Of a stretch of DNA of 63,758 nucleotides, positions 37,669-47,628 are shown one piece after another; position 1 is the first letter of the stretch; the number at the start of each line of letters is the position of its first letter. A model generated the notes under the pieces. That model saw nothing but the letters and a program-made list of their open reading frames with translations, did not search any database and was not told the origin of the DNA. The position numbers and the translations under genes were made by a program. Source of the stretch: Cyanothece sp. BG0011 (GTDB lineage Bacteria > Cyanobacteriota > Cyanobacteriia > Cyanobacteriales > Microcystaceae); contig NZ_PRLH01000096.1 of the NCBI RefSeq assembly GCF_003013815.1, forward strand, positions 1-63,758. The letters are read 5' to 3'.

Positions 37669-37671
37669 AAT

Positions 37672-38331
37672 TTATGATGTCAGTTTATGGGAAATAACAG
37701 CATAAAATGGATCGGCTCCCATCATTCCTAACATTTGTAAAAAGCTAGGCAGCGGCGATACATTCATGACCACTTCTGGTTTACTAAACCCTGACACCGA
37801 CCTAAAATAATTTTTAACTAACTGAAGTCTCATGGCATCAGTGCCATCACGCCAAGCAGAAATGGCTTTTTGATAAAACATTCGATTAGAAAAACTAACC
37901 ATCACGATGCCACCAGGTTTAAGAATGCGCTGAATTTCTGAAAAAATCGCTTCAGGATATTGTAAATATTGAACCGAAACGGCAATCAAAACCGCATCAA
38001 AATCATTATCATCTAAAGGTAATTTCGGATTATCATTCAGATTTTGCAGAAAATAATGATCAAGGCGAGGATTTTTGGCCAACTCTTCTTGGTTCATTCC
38101 ATGACCTTCTACATGGTCAAATTCCATCTCATCGGGAAGATGAGACACCCAACTACTCATTAAGTCTAAAATGCGTGTGCCGGGTTTTAAACGTTCTCGA
38201 TAAAGATTCGTTAATTGATCGATAAATCCTTCATCAACATGGGTGACAAAACGAGGAGAGGCATAAAAATCTTGATCGTTACTGGGGTCAAATTTTTCTC
38301 TTTGATGAGGACTTAATAACATAATTAACAA
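37672..38331 (-). CDS. SAM-dependent methyltransferase (type 11)
   Basis: A 219-residue class I methyltransferase. SAM motif I is PGTRILDLMSSWVSHLPDEM, with the usual GxGxG replaced by DLMSSW. Motif IV/VI is NDFDAVLIAVSVQYLQYP, and LKPGGIVMVSFSNRMF follows. The substrate is unknown. It ends just inside the MITE boundary (stop at 37672), so the element inserted immediately after it. The frame begins MLIMLLSPHQ, and a start at the second Met is possible. Confidence 0.83.
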   Translation of the reverse strand: MLIMLLSPHQREKFDPSNDQDFYASPRFVTHVDEGFIDQLTNLYRERLKPGTRILDLMSSWVSHLPDEMEFDHVEGHGMNQEELAKNPRLDHYFLQNLNDNPKLPLDDNDFDAVLIAVSVQYLQYPEAIFSEIQRILKPGGIVMVSFSNRMFYQKAISAWRDGTDAMRLQLVKNYFRSVSGFSKPEVVMNVSPLPSFLQMLGMMGADPFYAVISHKLTS

Positions 38332-38460
38332 CAGTTTAGCTTTATTTCCCTAATTTTATACGATTCAATTGTTGAGATTCCCTTATTTATGGGACTGACA
38401 TGGACTGAATCATTCAATATAGTTAACAGTGTAATCAATCTATTAGGTGGTTAACGCATC

Positions 38461-38916
38461 ATGAAAGGAAATTCTAAAGTAAGTCATGCCGTATTTAGTC
38501 TTGGTTTTAGTTTAGCGTCTCTGTTAGGGACAACGATGATAGTTAATGCTATAGAAGCAGAGTATTTACTCTTAAATAGTTATTTTCGGGTTGATGGCAA
38601 CCAACTTTCCTCTACGGTACAACCTTTACAGAATTCAAATGTTACACAATTTTGTTTACAGGCATCTCACAATGTTTCTTGGTGGAAAGGCCTAAAAATC
38701 TTAGATGGTCAAGGAAAACTCATTAATTTAATTGTCACACAAGATGATTCTCGTCTAAGTTGTACGTCAGATATTCAAAATTCTCGTTTAGCCGGTGGAA
38801 AAATAGAATTTTGGAAGGCTAAAACTTTTGGTGCTCACACTTATATGGATAGTGCAAGAATTGATGTTAACCAGGTTAAAGGTAAGAAAATAACTATAAA
38901 TTGGATTAATGAATAG
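38461..38916 (+). CDS. Secreted protein of unknown function
   Basis: A 151-residue protein with a signal peptide (VFSLGFSLASLLGTTMIVNA, cleavage plausible near residue 31). The mature part has two cysteines in QFCLQASHNVSWW and SRLSCTSDI and a beta-rich look. No family recognised. An RBS-like AGGTGG lies about 10 bases upstream of the ATG. Confidence 0.6.
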   Translation: MKGNSKVSHAVFSLGFSLASLLGTTMIVNAIEAEYLLLNSYFRVDGNQLSSTVQPLQNSNVTQFCLQASHNVSWWKGLKILDGQGKLINLIVTQDDSRLSCTSDIQNSRLAGGKIEFWKAKTFGAHTYMDSARIDVNQVKGKKITINWINE

Positions 38917-39023
38917 AATAGCATTACAGTTAAGACATTTCTAATTCCTCAAACCTAGTTACAGCATACTGTTGCTTGTTCCCTAATCCCTGTATTCTGG
39001 CCTTCCCTAGCACGTAATGTTAT

Positions 39024-39055
39024 ATAAAAGAAAAAACCCTGTATATAACAGGGTT
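39024..39055 (-). terminator. Intrinsic terminator of the porin gene
   Basis: AACCCTGT (39035-39042) and ACAGGGTT (39048-39055) pair perfectly around five bases. Read on the minus strand the hairpin is followed by TTTTCTTTTA. It lies 41 bases after the porin stop. Confidence 0.88.
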
Positions 39056-39096
39056 AACTAATACTTGAGCTTAGATCAAACTAGGGTTATCAAACT

Positions 39097-41109
39097 TTAG
39101 AAGGAGAAGGTTCCGCGAACGGTTCCAATGACTTCGTCGTCAGCACCCTGGATGTTAACAAATTGGTCGGGGTTAGCGATCCAGATAACACCAGGAGTAA
39201 TAGAAATGTTATCAGTCACTTGATAACGATAGAAGACTTCAGCCGTCACAGGGTTACGACTGGGAAGTTCAAAGAAGTCGGCTGTGGTAGGACGGTTACG
39301 ACCACCATGATAGGGTTGAACCCCTGCAAAGATACCTAAGAGGTTTCCTTCTTTGAAGAGATCGGGGAAGGCGAAACCACCACCACCGGTCCAAACTTCA
39401 GCACTTAAACCACGACCGATGAAACGAACGTTAGTGAAAGAACCAAAGGCACTGAAGTTCATCCATTCAGCGACACGCCAGGTGAATTCACCACCATAAC
39501 TGTTGGTGACTTTACCACCGATATCGAAGGGGTTAACAGGAAGTAATCCTTGGTCGTTAGCTTCGCTGTTATATGCTGGGGTACTGGTTCCGGGAGCACC
39601 GATAGAACCAGCAGCAAAGGCGTTATTTAACTCAGAACGAGAGAAGTTAGCAAAGGAAGTACCGACTTCTCCAGGTCCGAAAGGAATACCAGAACCGAAG
39701 ATAGGCGCATCAGGTTTATGGTAAGCGTGAACGTAGGTGAAAGCGATATTAACCACGTCGAAGAGGTTAGTATTAACTTGTGCTAAAGCACCATAGTTAC
39801 CGTTGAATAAGCCGTTACCGCCATCACTTTCTGCATATTCAAATCCGGGAGTAGCAGGGTTGTCGGCATTACTGTTTTGACAACCACGGATGCTACCATC
39901 GGGGTTTTGTCCACCACCGTTGAGACAAGGATCGTTAGCGGTTCCTGCTAAGTAACCAAAGCTAACAGAGGTCGGACCGAGTAAACTTTCTAAGAACCCA
40001 ACCTGGAAGCTCATACCAGCACCAGCACCACCACCGATACGGTAGATGGGGTTACGTTGAGCGAAGGTACTCAAAGAACCTTTACCGCCGTCAAAGTCCT
40101 CGAAGAAGGGGTTTAAGGTAGGGACGAAGTGGTGCCAACGTCCACCCCAAGCGGTGATGTAGGTATCAATTTTGAAGTTGTTTAAAGGTTCAATGGGCGC
40201 GTAGTAACCAACCCAGTCAATGGTTACGTCGTTGTCTTGTTCGTTCCGACGAGGCCCAATGTTAAAGGTTTGAGTTGCGGTGGGGTTAATTAAGGTATTT
40301 TCTTCAAAGGCAATACCAATGGGTTGACCGGTGGCAGGGTTGATAACTCGTAGGTTAGGCTCGTTTAATGTAAAACGGTCAGTTCCTGTACCTGTACTGG
40401 CAGATAAACGGGTAACTAAGAGGTCTTCCCCACTGAAACTGGTGTTGAAGCTTAAGCGAACCCGGTCTTGTAGCACGGCCTGGTTGTCTTCAGAAGAACG
40501 ACTTCCACCAGCGGCCGTTGCCGCCATGATCACTTCACCGACTAACTTGGTGGTAGTGGAGAATTGGTGATCTTCTAAGAAGGCAACCCGACCTTCTAAG
40601 TTATCGACCCGCGCCCCTAATGCAGCGAGTTCCGCTTCAAATTCTTGCATTAAACGCTTGAGCTTTTCGATGTCTTCCCGCAGTACCGCAACGTTTTCTT
40701 GGATTAAACGTTCCATGGTGTTTAAACAAGCGTTTAAACCTGCAGCGAATTCCCAACGGGAGGTGGCGCGGTTGCCTCGGAACGTACGGTCAGGATAACC
40801 AACGATACAACCGTAACGCTCAACTAAGCTTCTTAATGCTTCGTAAGCCCAGTCAGTGGGGGAAACATCCCGCAATTCACTCACACTGGTAACCTGATCG
40901 TTACTGTTAGAGTTACCTTCTTGGCTGTAATTTTCAAGCTTTTCTAATAATTCGTCTTGTGCTTGGGCAAGTTCTACCCCTTGGGTTGCACTTTGATTAA
41001 ATTCAAACTCAGACTGGGCTGTACTTTCAGCAGCAGCATGGCTAGATGCTAGTACAACTCCCACGAATGCTGGACTAACCAGCAAGGTTTTCCATAATAA
41101 TTTCAGCAT
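39097..41109 (-). CDS. SLH-domain outer-membrane porin (OprB-like, iron-uptake porin type)
   Basis: A 670-residue outer-membrane protein. A signal peptide (to about AAAESTAQ) is followed by an SLH domain at about 75-125 (DVSPTDWAYEALRSLVERYG, GYPDRTFRGNRATSRWEFAA) that binds peptidoglycan. A coiled coil follows (LREDIEKLKRLMQEFEAELA, about 140-170), then an OprB-type beta barrel from about 185 to the end, closing with the aromatic TVRGTFSF. Cyanobacterial members (SomA/SomB and relatives) let ions and small solutes through, some linked to iron. Abundant expression is likely, given a long leader and a clear terminator. Confidence 0.93.
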   Translation of the reverse strand: MLKLLWKTLLVSPAFVGVVLASSHAAAESTAQSEFEFNQSATQGVELAQAQDELLEKLENYSQEGNSNSNDQVTSVSELRDVSPTDWAYEALRSLVERYGCIVGYPDRTFRGNRATSRWEFAAGLNACLNTMERLIQENVAVLREDIEKLKRLMQEFEAELAALGARVDNLEGRVAFLEDHQFSTTTKLVGEVIMAATAAGGSRSSEDNQAVLQDRVRLSFNTSFSGEDLLVTRLSASTGTGTDRFTLNEPNLRVINPATGQPIGIAFEENTLINPTATQTFNIGPRRNEQDNDVTIDWVGYYAPIEPLNNFKIDTYITAWGGRWHHFVPTLNPFFEDFDGGKGSLSTFAQRNPIYRIGGGAGAGMSFQVGFLESLLGPTSVSFGYLAGTANDPCLNGGGQNPDGSIRGCQNSNADNPATPGFEYAESDGGNGLFNGNYGALAQVNTNLFDVVNIAFTYVHAYHKPDAPIFGSGIPFGPGEVGTSFANFSRSELNNAFAAGSIGAPGTSTPAYNSEANDQGLLPVNPFDIGGKVTNSYGGEFTWRVAEWMNFSAFGSFTNVRFIGRGLSAEVWTGGGGFAFPDLFKEGNLLGIFAGVQPYHGGRNRPTTADFFELPSRNPVTAEVFYRYQVTDNISITPGVIWIANPDQFVNIQGADDEVIGTVRGTFSF

Positions 41110-41458
41110 TTTCAGCTTTCCTCACACCATTAGATTGACTACAGAGTTTATAGCCTCACTCATCATCCCATTATACACAGCTTTTTTGGATTGGTAGATA
41201 GATAACTTTAACTTTTGTCTAAAAAGGTCTGTTATTAGTTTTTCTAACGATCAAACCTAAAATTGTTAGGTTATTGACGTTACTATCTATAAGTATTTGT
41301 CCGCTATGCTGGCACTGTGAGTATGAGTTACGTATTAGTCTAGCGTTAATTTTTGTCAGTTGACCACTCTATGTTAGAAAATTATTACATAAGGAATAGG
41401 TCATGGCTCATAATTTACATTAATTCATAACAGTTCTTTGACTTGGTATTAAGTATTG
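41110..41458. other. Divergent promoter region, porin/folC
   Basis: AT-rich 349-base space that should hold the porin promoter and 5' leader on the minus strand and the folC promoter on the plus strand. A weak inverted repeat lies at 41250-41275 (CCTAAAATTGTTAGG). No gene or known riboswitch seen. Confidence 0.45.
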
Positions 41459-42724
41459 ATGAGTATTAGTGCTATTTTACAAAGCTTTCAACGGTTTGGT
41501 GTTCATCTGGGGTTAGAACGGATTAAAAGTTTATTAAATCAACTGAATAATCCTCAGCAAAACATCCCGATCATTCATGTGGGGGGAACCAATGGCAAGG
41601 GTTCGGTTTGTGCCTATTTATCTTCCATTTTGACTGAAGCTGGTTATCAAGTGGGGCGTTATACATCTCCCCATTTAATTGATTGGACGGAAAGAATTTG
41701 TCTGAATAATCAACCCATTTCAGAAGTTGAACTTGAATCTATTTTACTGAAAATACAAAATTCTCTTGATATTACTCACGATAGTCCGACACAATTTGAA
41801 ATTATTACAGCAGCCGCTTTTCTTTATTTTGCTCAGAAAAAAGTGGATATTGCTATTATCGAAGTGGGGTTAGGGGGTCGTTTAGATGCCACTAATGTTT
41901 GTTCTAATCCTTTAGTGACAGTCATAACGTCTCTGAGTCGAGAACACTGGCAACGTTTAGGACCAACAGTCAAAGATATTGCTGGCGAAAAAGCAGGGAT
42001 CTTTAAGTCACACTGTCCGGTTATTATGGGTCAAGTTCCTGATGAAGTTAAATCGGTTTTTGAGTCTCAAATTAACGCTTTAAATTGTCCTTCTATTTGG
42101 GTCGAAGCTGCCCACCCAATTAATAATAATTCTGCTATCTATAAAAATATTGAGTATCCCTTACCTTTACTCGGGAAAATGCAGTTAAATAATTCTGCGT
42201 TAGCCATCGAAACCATAAAATTATTACAGGAAATAGGTTGGAATATTACCGATGAGCAGATTAAACAGGGTATTAAAAAGACTCAATGGTTGGGGAGAAT
42301 ACAATGGATAAAATGGCAAAATTGTTCTATTTTAATCGATGGAGCCCATAATCCGGCTGCCGCTAAAATGTTACGTCATTATGTTGACACTTTGGATAAG
42401 TCTGTTATTTGGATTATGGGAATGTTATCGACCAAAGAACATGATAAAGTCTTTCAAGAATTATTGAAAAAAAATGATATTTTATATTTAGTTCCTGTCC
42501 CTGATCACAGTACAGAAAACCCTGATAATTTAGCAAGATTAGCAGAGGAAATATGTCCGCAATTAACAGCAATTAATAAGGAAAAAGACGTTTTTTCTGC
42601 TCTAGAAAAAGCAATCAATCATCAACCATCTGACCAAATCATTGTTATAGCAGGTTCTTTATATTTGATTGGTCATTTTTTGGCTAATATCCAATCCCAT
42701 ACCAGTCAAGGTCAAGAGAATTAA
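41459..42724 (+). CDS. folC: Folylpolyglutamate synthase/dihydrofolate synthase
   Basis: Adds glutamate to dihydropteroate and to folates (ATP-dependent, cytosol). The Mur-ligase-like fold shows the P-loop HVGGTNGKGSVCAYLSSIL, GRYTSPHLIDWTERICLN, DIAIIEVGLGGRLDATNVC and ILIDGAHNPAAAKML. About 421 residues, a normal length. The ATG at 41459 is taken, not the TTG just before it. Forty-four bases separate its stop from ccdA, so it may be co-transcribed. Confidence 0.94.
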   Translation: MSISAILQSFQRFGVHLGLERIKSLLNQLNNPQQNIPIIHVGGTNGKGSVCAYLSSILTEAGYQVGRYTSPHLIDWTERICLNNQPISEVELESILLKIQNSLDITHDSPTQFEIITAAAFLYFAQKKVDIAIIEVGLGGRLDATNVCSNPLVTVITSLSREHWQRLGPTVKDIAGEKAGIFKSHCPVIMGQVPDEVKSVFESQINALNCPSIWVEAAHPINNNSAIYKNIEYPLPLLGKMQLNNSALAIETIKLLQEIGWNITDEQIKQGIKKTQWLGRIQWIKWQNCSILIDGAHNPAAAKMLRHYVDTLDKSVIWIMGMLSTKEHDKVFQELLKKNDILYLVPVPDHSTENPDNLARLAEEICPQLTAINKEKDVFSALEKAINHQPSDQIIVIAGSLYLIGHFLANIQSHTSQGQEN

Positions 42725-42768
42725 GTTATAATCAAATATAAGTCACTCTATTGTCATCGTTTTTGATT

Positions 42769-43512
42769 ATGCTTGATGCTTTACAAACTCAACTTTATCA
42801 TCTTCAACAATTTGCTAATCGCTTAGTTTCTCTAGAACTTGATCATCTTAGTTTGATTAGTGTTGCTATCATTTTTTTAGCAGGATTATTAACCAGTTTA
42901 ACTCCTTGTATGCTGTCGATGTTACCCATTACCATTGCTTACATTGGGGGTTATGAATCTCAAGGAAAATTGCAAGGAATGCGTCAATCGACTTGGTTTT
43001 CTTTGGGGTTAGCTACGACTTTAGCCGGGTTGGGTATTCTAGCAGCATCTTTAGGAAAAGTTTATGGACAAATTGGCGTAGGATTACCAATTTTTGTTAG
43101 TGTGGTTGCTATTTTAATGGGGTTAAATCTCCTAGAGGTTATTTCTTTTCAATTTCCCTCTTTAGGAGAAACAAATTGGATTTCTGATGAGCTTCCCCCC
43201 GGAATTCGTTCCTATTCTTTAGGGTTAACTTTCGGTTTAGTTGCTTCTCCTTGCAGTACCCCAGTTTTAGCGACATTATTAGGGTGGGTTGCTACTAAAC
43301 AAGACTTAATTTTAGGAGGAGTCTTATTATTAGCTTATACGGTGGGTTATGTTCTTCCTTTAATCTTAGCAGGAACCTTTACCGCTACTCTGAAAAAGTT
43401 GTTAGAATTACGTCGTTGGTCTACTTGGATTAATCCCGTTAGTGGGGTTTTCTTAATTGTATTCGGGATGTTTTCTTTATTATCTCGCTTACCCTTAAAT
43501 AACTTGTCTTAA
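42769..43512 (+). CDS. ccdA: Cytochrome c biogenesis thiol transporter CcdA
   Basis: Six-helix membrane protein that passes reducing power across the thylakoid/plasma membrane to keep apocytochrome c haem-binding cysteines reduced. Its two Cys-Pro motifs are present: LTSLTPCMLSMLPITIAYIG and LVASPCSTPVLATLLGWVAT. Start taken at ATG 42769 (MLDALQTQ), giving 247 residues; the frame is open from a TTG 18 bases earlier. It stands next to ccs1, its System II partner. Confidence 0.92.
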   Translation: MLDALQTQLYHLQQFANRLVSLELDHLSLISVAIIFLAGLLTSLTPCMLSMLPITIAYIGGYESQGKLQGMRQSTWFSLGLATTLAGLGILAASLGKVYGQIGVGLPIFVSVVAILMGLNLLEVISFQFPSLGETNWISDELPPGIRSYSLGLTFGLVASPCSTPVLATLLGWVATKQDLILGGVLLLAYTVGYVLPLILAGTFTATLKKLLELRRWSTWINPVSGVFLIVFGMFSLLSRLPLNNLS

Positions 43513-43769
43513 CTTATGAAGATGATGATAGTCGTTTCACCTTGCTTTTTCTACTTATTAAGAGAGATAACAGGCGCAAACCTTTTCCATTATGTATATA
43601 ATATCATGTCAAGTCAAAATTAACCAGCAATTTTGTGACAATTTCAGCTTAAAAAAATATTAAGAATGACACTATTTTCAAGGAAAGATGGTGGTGAAAA
43701 ACAAGATAAAATAAAGATCGCAACTAACCAGCGATCGCTTTATAATGAAAGTAAGATAAGGTGTTTATT
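43513..43769. other. Intergenic ccdA-ccs1 with HIP1 site
   Basis: No gene. A HIP1 octamer GCGATCGC is at 43731-43738, 32 bases before the ccs1 start. The gap is long enough for a separate ccs1 promoter. Confidence 0.4.
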
Positions 43770-45125
43770 ATGACAATATCTGATACTCCTCAAACCCCTG
43801 ACAATCTATCCTTACCGAAACAAGGATTTAGACAACTGATTAAAATCGTTGCTGATCTTCGTTTAGCCATTGTTCTCTTATTAGCGATCGCTTTATTTAG
43901 TATTAGTGGAACTATCATCGAACAAGGTGAAAGTATACCTTTTTATCAACAAAACTATCCCGAAGATCCGGCCTTATTTGGCTTTTTAAGCTGGAAAGTT
44001 ATCTTAATTTTAGGACTCAACCATGTTTATACAACCTGGTGGTTTTTATCCCTATTAGTGCTGTTTGGCACTAGCTTAACCGCTTGTACCTTTACCCGTC
44101 AATTTCCGGCGTTAAAAGCAGCGAGAAAATGGAATTTTTACCAGAAACCTCGGCAGTTTCAAAAGTTAGCCTTAAGCACAGAATTAGACATTGAAGACAT
44201 AAATTCTGTAAACGATATTTTAGAGCAGAAAGGTTATAAAACCTTTCAAGAAAATAAGGCAATTTATGCTAGAAAAGGAATCATCGGAAAAATAGGGCCG
44301 ATTGTGGTTCATGCTGCCATGTTAATCATATTAGGGGGTGCGATTTGGGGCGCATTAACAGGATTTTTAGCCCAAGCAATGGTACCCAGTGGCACTAATT
44401 TTAAGGTTAATAATATTATCGAAGCAGGTCCCTTATCTCAACCACAAATCCCGACAGATTGGGGAATTCGAGTCAATCGATTTTGGATTGATTACACTCC
44501 CGATGGAACCATTGATCAGTTTTATTCTGACCTTTCTGTGATTAATAATGATGGGGAAGAATTAAAGCAGAAAACAATCTATGTTAATGAACCTTTACGT
44601 TATAATGGTGTTACTTTTTATCAAACTGATTGGGGAATTGCAGGAGTTCAAGCACAAGTTAATAATAGTCCCATTTTCCAGCTTCCCATGGCCCCGTTAG
44701 ATACCAATGGAAACGGTCGAATTTGGGGAACCTGGATACCCACAAAACCCGATTTAAGTGAAGGGGTTTCTTTATTAGCCAAAGACCTACAAGGCACGAT
44801 GATGGTTTATGATCAAAAAGGGGATCTTTACAGTGCGGTAAGACCTGGAATGATCTTAGAAATTAACGGAGTCAAACTAAAAATTTATCAATTAATTGGT
44901 AGCACAGGATTACAAATTAAAGCCGATCCGGGTATTCCTTTTGTGTATACTGGTTTTGGTTTATTAATGATGGGTGTGATCATGAGTTATGTATCTCATT
45001 CTCAAATTTGGGTCTTACAAGAAGATGAACATTGTTATATTGGCGGAAAAACTAACCGATCTCAAGTTACTTTTGAACGGGAATTATTGGGGATAATTGA
45101 ATCATTAGAACCCCAAAAAAGCTAA
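43770..45125 (+). CDS. ccsB: Cytochrome c biogenesis protein Ccs1/CcsB (ResB-like)
   Basis: System II haem-ligation subunit: with CcsA it delivers haem to apocytochromes c on the lumen side. Membrane helices: [20 protein letters not shown] near 30, [20 protein letters not shown] near 95 and [20 protein letters not shown] near 170. The large lumenal domain (about 200-400) is followed by a last helix ([20 protein letters not shown]). Start taken at ATG 43770 (MTISDTP), giving 451 residues. ccsA is not in the window. Confidence 0.93.
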   Translation: MTISDTPQTPDNLSLPKQGFRQLIKIVADLRLAIVLLLAIALFSISGTIIEQGESIPFYQQNYPEDPALFGFLSWKVILILGLNHVYTTWWFLSLLVLFGTSLTACTFTRQFPALKAARKWNFYQKPRQFQKLALSTELDIEDINSVNDILEQKGYKTFQENKAIYARKGIIGKIGPIVVHAAMLIILGGAIWGALTGFLAQAMVPSGTNFKVNNIIEAGPLSQPQIPTDWGIRVNRFWIDYTPDGTIDQFYSDLSVINNDGEELKQKTIYVNEPLRYNGVTFYQTDWGIAGVQAQVNNSPIFQLPMAPLDTNGNGRIWGTWIPTKPDLSEGVSLLAKDLQGTMMVYDQKGDLYSAVRPGMILEINGVKLKIYQLIGSTGLQIKADPGIPFVYTGFGLLMMGVIMSYVSHSQIWVLQEDEHCYIGGKTNRSQVTFERELLGIIESLEPQKS

Positions 45126-45138
45126 GAAGTAATAACCC

Positions 45139-45645
45139 TTAACTTAACCAAATTAACCCACCAATAATGATAATAAATAACCCTAACGCTAACCCAATAA
45201 ACCCATTATCTTTGGTATCCATTTGACTAATATCTTCTAAGTCGAGGGATGTTTTTTTAATGGGTTTAGTCGCTGGTTTTGCTTGCACATAGCGAGGGGT
45301 TGGGTTATCTTCTGAGGTCGTTACAGGAATTTTCGTCATCCATGCTTCAGGACGCTTTAACTGAGGTGCTTTAAGAATGTATAATATCCGTTGACTTTGT
45401 TGACGAATCCCTAAGTTAGGATGACGGGTTAATTCTTCACAAAGGGCGATCGCATCATCCATCTTATCTATTCCTTGATATGCGGTGACTAGAGACAGTT
45501 GAACCTCTCCTCCTAACTTTGAAGACGGGTTAACTAACGATTTTGCTTCTTCGAGAGTTTTGACGCTAGTCCGATATTGTCCCCGGTCTAATAATGCTTG
45601 TCCTTGTTGATATTTTAGTTTAACTTGTTCTAACTTAGAATCCAT
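45139..45645 (-). CDS. TPR-like protein with C-terminal membrane anchor
   Basis: A 168-residue protein. Residues 1-80 form helical repeats (LEQVKLKYQQGQALLDRGQY, VQLSLVTAYQGIDKMDDAIA) like a short TPR domain. A Pro/Lys-rich linker follows, then a single membrane helix ends the chain (GFIGLALGLFIIIIGGLIWL). A tail-anchored cytosolic adaptor is plausible. It converges on ccs1 (13 bases apart) and shares a transcript direction with the lipase-like gene 21 bases upstream. Confidence 0.7.
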   Translation of the reverse strand: MDSKLEQVKLKYQQGQALLDRGQYRTSVKTLEEAKSLVNPSSKLGGEVQLSLVTAYQGIDKMDDAIALCEELTRHPNLGIRQQSQRILYILKAPQLKRPEAWMTKIPVTTSEDNPTPRYVQAKPATKPIKKTSLDLEDISQMDTKDNGFIGLALGLFIIIIGGLIWLS

Positions 45646-45666
45646 CGTTACAATAAGTTTCTTTTT

Positions 45667-46293
45667 TTACAGTTTAGCGGATATTTTGTTGATTTTCAGG
45701 GGTTTAGAAAGGGTATGAGAAATGGTTTTTAGAAGTTTCTGATTAGTTACCATTTGTTCATGGATTAAAACAGGTAACTTTATCTCTTCTCCTATGTCTA
45801 TTTTAGAACTGGATGCAGGAAAAATCATCAAATCAAAAGGAGTCCAAATTACGGTAACATCAATCTTAGTTAAAGTCGTTTCTAAATCCTTATTTAAGTC
45901 TTGTAAAAATTGACTATTAGGACGCATTTGCTTAATTCCTGGGTTGGGTAATGCGTAAGCAGTAATCGTTCCATTATTGGGGGCAGAAATATTAATATAA
46001 CGTTGAACTTTTTCCACTCCTCCTAAACGTTGTAAATAATAGCGAGTGACTAATCCTCCCATACTAAACCCAATTAAATCAATGGGTTGTTTAGGGTCAA
46101 AATTGTTGTGAATATAATCATGAACTTGTTGGGCTAAATGTTCTAAATGACCATCACCATTATTAGGTTTAAGGGATAAACGATGAACCGACCAACCTAA
46201 ATTAGTCAAATAGGTTGTCATGGTATTAAATTTAGCTGATGTATTATAAATTCCGTGGACTAATAGAACTGGATTACAATTATTTTTATTCAT
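45667..46293 (-). CDS. Lipase-like alpha/beta hydrolase
   Basis: A 208-residue esterase/lipase-type protein: the oxyanion region PVLLVHGIYNTSAKFNTM and the nucleophile Ser in IDLIGFSMGGLVTRYYLQRL. IWTPFDLMIFPASSSKI likely carries the acid, and ILIHEQMVTNQKLLKTI the catalytic His region. It resembles the triacylglycerol lipase/PGAP1-like class. No signal peptide. It is the upstream gene of a likely two-gene operon with the tail-anchored TPR-like protein. Confidence 0.85.
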   Translation of the reverse strand: MNKNNCNPVLLVHGIYNTSAKFNTMTTYLTNLGWSVHRLSLKPNNGDGHLEHLAQQVHDYIHNNFDPKQPIDLIGFSMGGLVTRYYLQRLGGVEKVQRYINISAPNNGTITAYALPNPGIKQMRPNSQFLQDLNKDLETTLTKIDVTVIWTPFDLMIFPASSSKIDIGEEIKLPVLIHEQMVTNQKLLKTISHTLSKPLKINKISAKL

Positions 46294-46410
46294 AGTTAAT
46301 CTTTACAACTTAATCTATTTTATCAGATGTTAGTTAATAGGTGTTGTCCAAGAAACGGGAACAGCTATGACATCAAGGGTTTCGTTATTAGCGATCCTGT
46401 TTTCCCAGTC

Positions 46411-46549
46411 TGTAGGGTGGGCAAATGCTTAATGTAAAGAATAAGGACACTTAATGGTTAATTTTGCCCACCATTATCATTTCTAAGGTGGGCAAGGATT
46501 AATCAATTCTTAATTGAGCGAAAAATTATCTCCTTTTGCCCACCCTACA
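46411..46549. mobile_element. MITE with 15-base terminal inverted repeats
   Basis: TGTAGGGTGGGCAAA (46411-46425) and TTTGCCCACCCTACA (46535-46549) are exact inverted repeats bounding 139 bases. Inside, further TTGCCCACC and GGTGGGCAA copies form nested palindromes. There is no ORF and no clear target duplication. The same core occurs at the flv3 terminator (34513-34533). Confidence 0.72.
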
Positions 46550-46589
46550 AACTGAATTTCGGTTATTTTTTATCATAATTCAGATAATT

Positions 46590-47519
46590 TTATTCAAAAG
46601 TAACAATAATTGTTTGTGTTTCACTTTTGGGTAATCCTTCATATTCAGCTAAAATCATTTTTCCTGCTTCTACTGGTATCAAGGGTGTGATACTTCCTAA
46701 TGATAATAAATCACCTTTTTTCAAGGTTTTATTTTGAGATTTTAATCTTTCTTTGATCCAAAATACGACATTTAAAGGATCACCTAATAAAGCATTACTA
46801 TTCCCTTGAACAATGATTTCTCCTGACTCATCTATTAAGGTGACAGAAATATTTTTAAGACTATTATTTGTGTTTGTTTCTTGATTTAACGCTATAACAT
46901 CACCGACAACCCCTAATCTTGCACCTGCATTAATTGCGGTCAACATTTCACCATTAACTTTGATGTTTTGATCATAAACTAAATCAGGTAATTCTAGAAA
47001 AGGTATTACTGCATCTAAATATTGTAAGGTTTCTTCGGGTGTGGTTGCGTCATTAATTTTTTCACTGGCGACTCTTACCATTAAATCACCTTCTATCATG
47101 GGTTTTGCCCCAAACTTACCAGGAACTTTTGTTCCTGAGGGTAATAACATATTTTCTAATAATATTCCTAATAAGGGTTGATTAACGTTAAAGGTTTCTT
47201 GTGCTTTTGGATTCGTTAATGCTGCTTTATAACCAATTAATTCACCTTGAGAAGAACTTAAAATATTAATAACTTTTTCTTGGATAATTTGTGCTTGTTC
47301 CGATGTCAAGTTATCGTTAAATTCTGTAATAATTCGCTTGTTTAAGTAAGCATTAGCAATTTTTTGCGCTATGGTTTCAATCTCTGTTGAGGAGAAATTA
47401 CTAACTAAAATAGGTAAATTATCTTCATTTTTATGATCAATAATTTTAGTTTGTGCTATAACCTTGAAAAAAGGGAAGAAAATAAGAGAAACAAGAAAAA
47501 ATAACTTAATTTTATTCAT
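46590..47519 (-). CDS. Exported 2-keto-4-pentenoate hydratase/fumarylacetoacetase-fold protein
   Basis: A 309-residue protein. Residues 1-22 are a signal peptide (KLFFLVSLIFFPFFKVIAQ). From about residue 45 it matches the MhpD-like hydratase fold: GYKAALTNPKAQETFNVNQP, GILLENMLLPSGTKV, PMIEGDLMVRV and FLELPDLVYD, where the Glu/Asp residues usually hold Mg or Mn. GDLLSLGSITPLIPVEAGKM near the end is also typical. Relatives are cytosolic enzymes of aromatic-ring breakdown, so an exported form is unusual; substrate unknown. It stands alone between a MITE and the GT39 gene. Confidence 0.8.
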   Translation of the reverse strand: MNKIKLFFLVSLIFFPFFKVIAQTKIIDHKNEDNLPILVSNFSSTEIETIAQKIANAYLNKRIITEFNDNLTSEQAQIIQEKVINILSSSQGELIGYKAALTNPKAQETFNVNQPLLGILLENMLLPSGTKVPGKFGAKPMIEGDLMVRVASEKINDATTPEETLQYLDAVIPFLELPDLVYDQNIKVNGEMLTAINAGARLGVVGDVIALNQETNTNNSLKNISVTLIDESGEIIVQGNSNALLGDPLNVVFWIKERLKSQNKTLKKGDLLSLGSITPLIPVEAGKMILAEYEGLPKSETQTIIVTFE

Positions 47520-47628
47520 AAATAATGATTAATGTAAGAGAGTTGATCCTGAACAGAACAATTATATCTAAGCTTTCGTCTATAATTGAGTAGATTATAA
47601 TCTAAAATTTTAATTATAACCATTCCCT

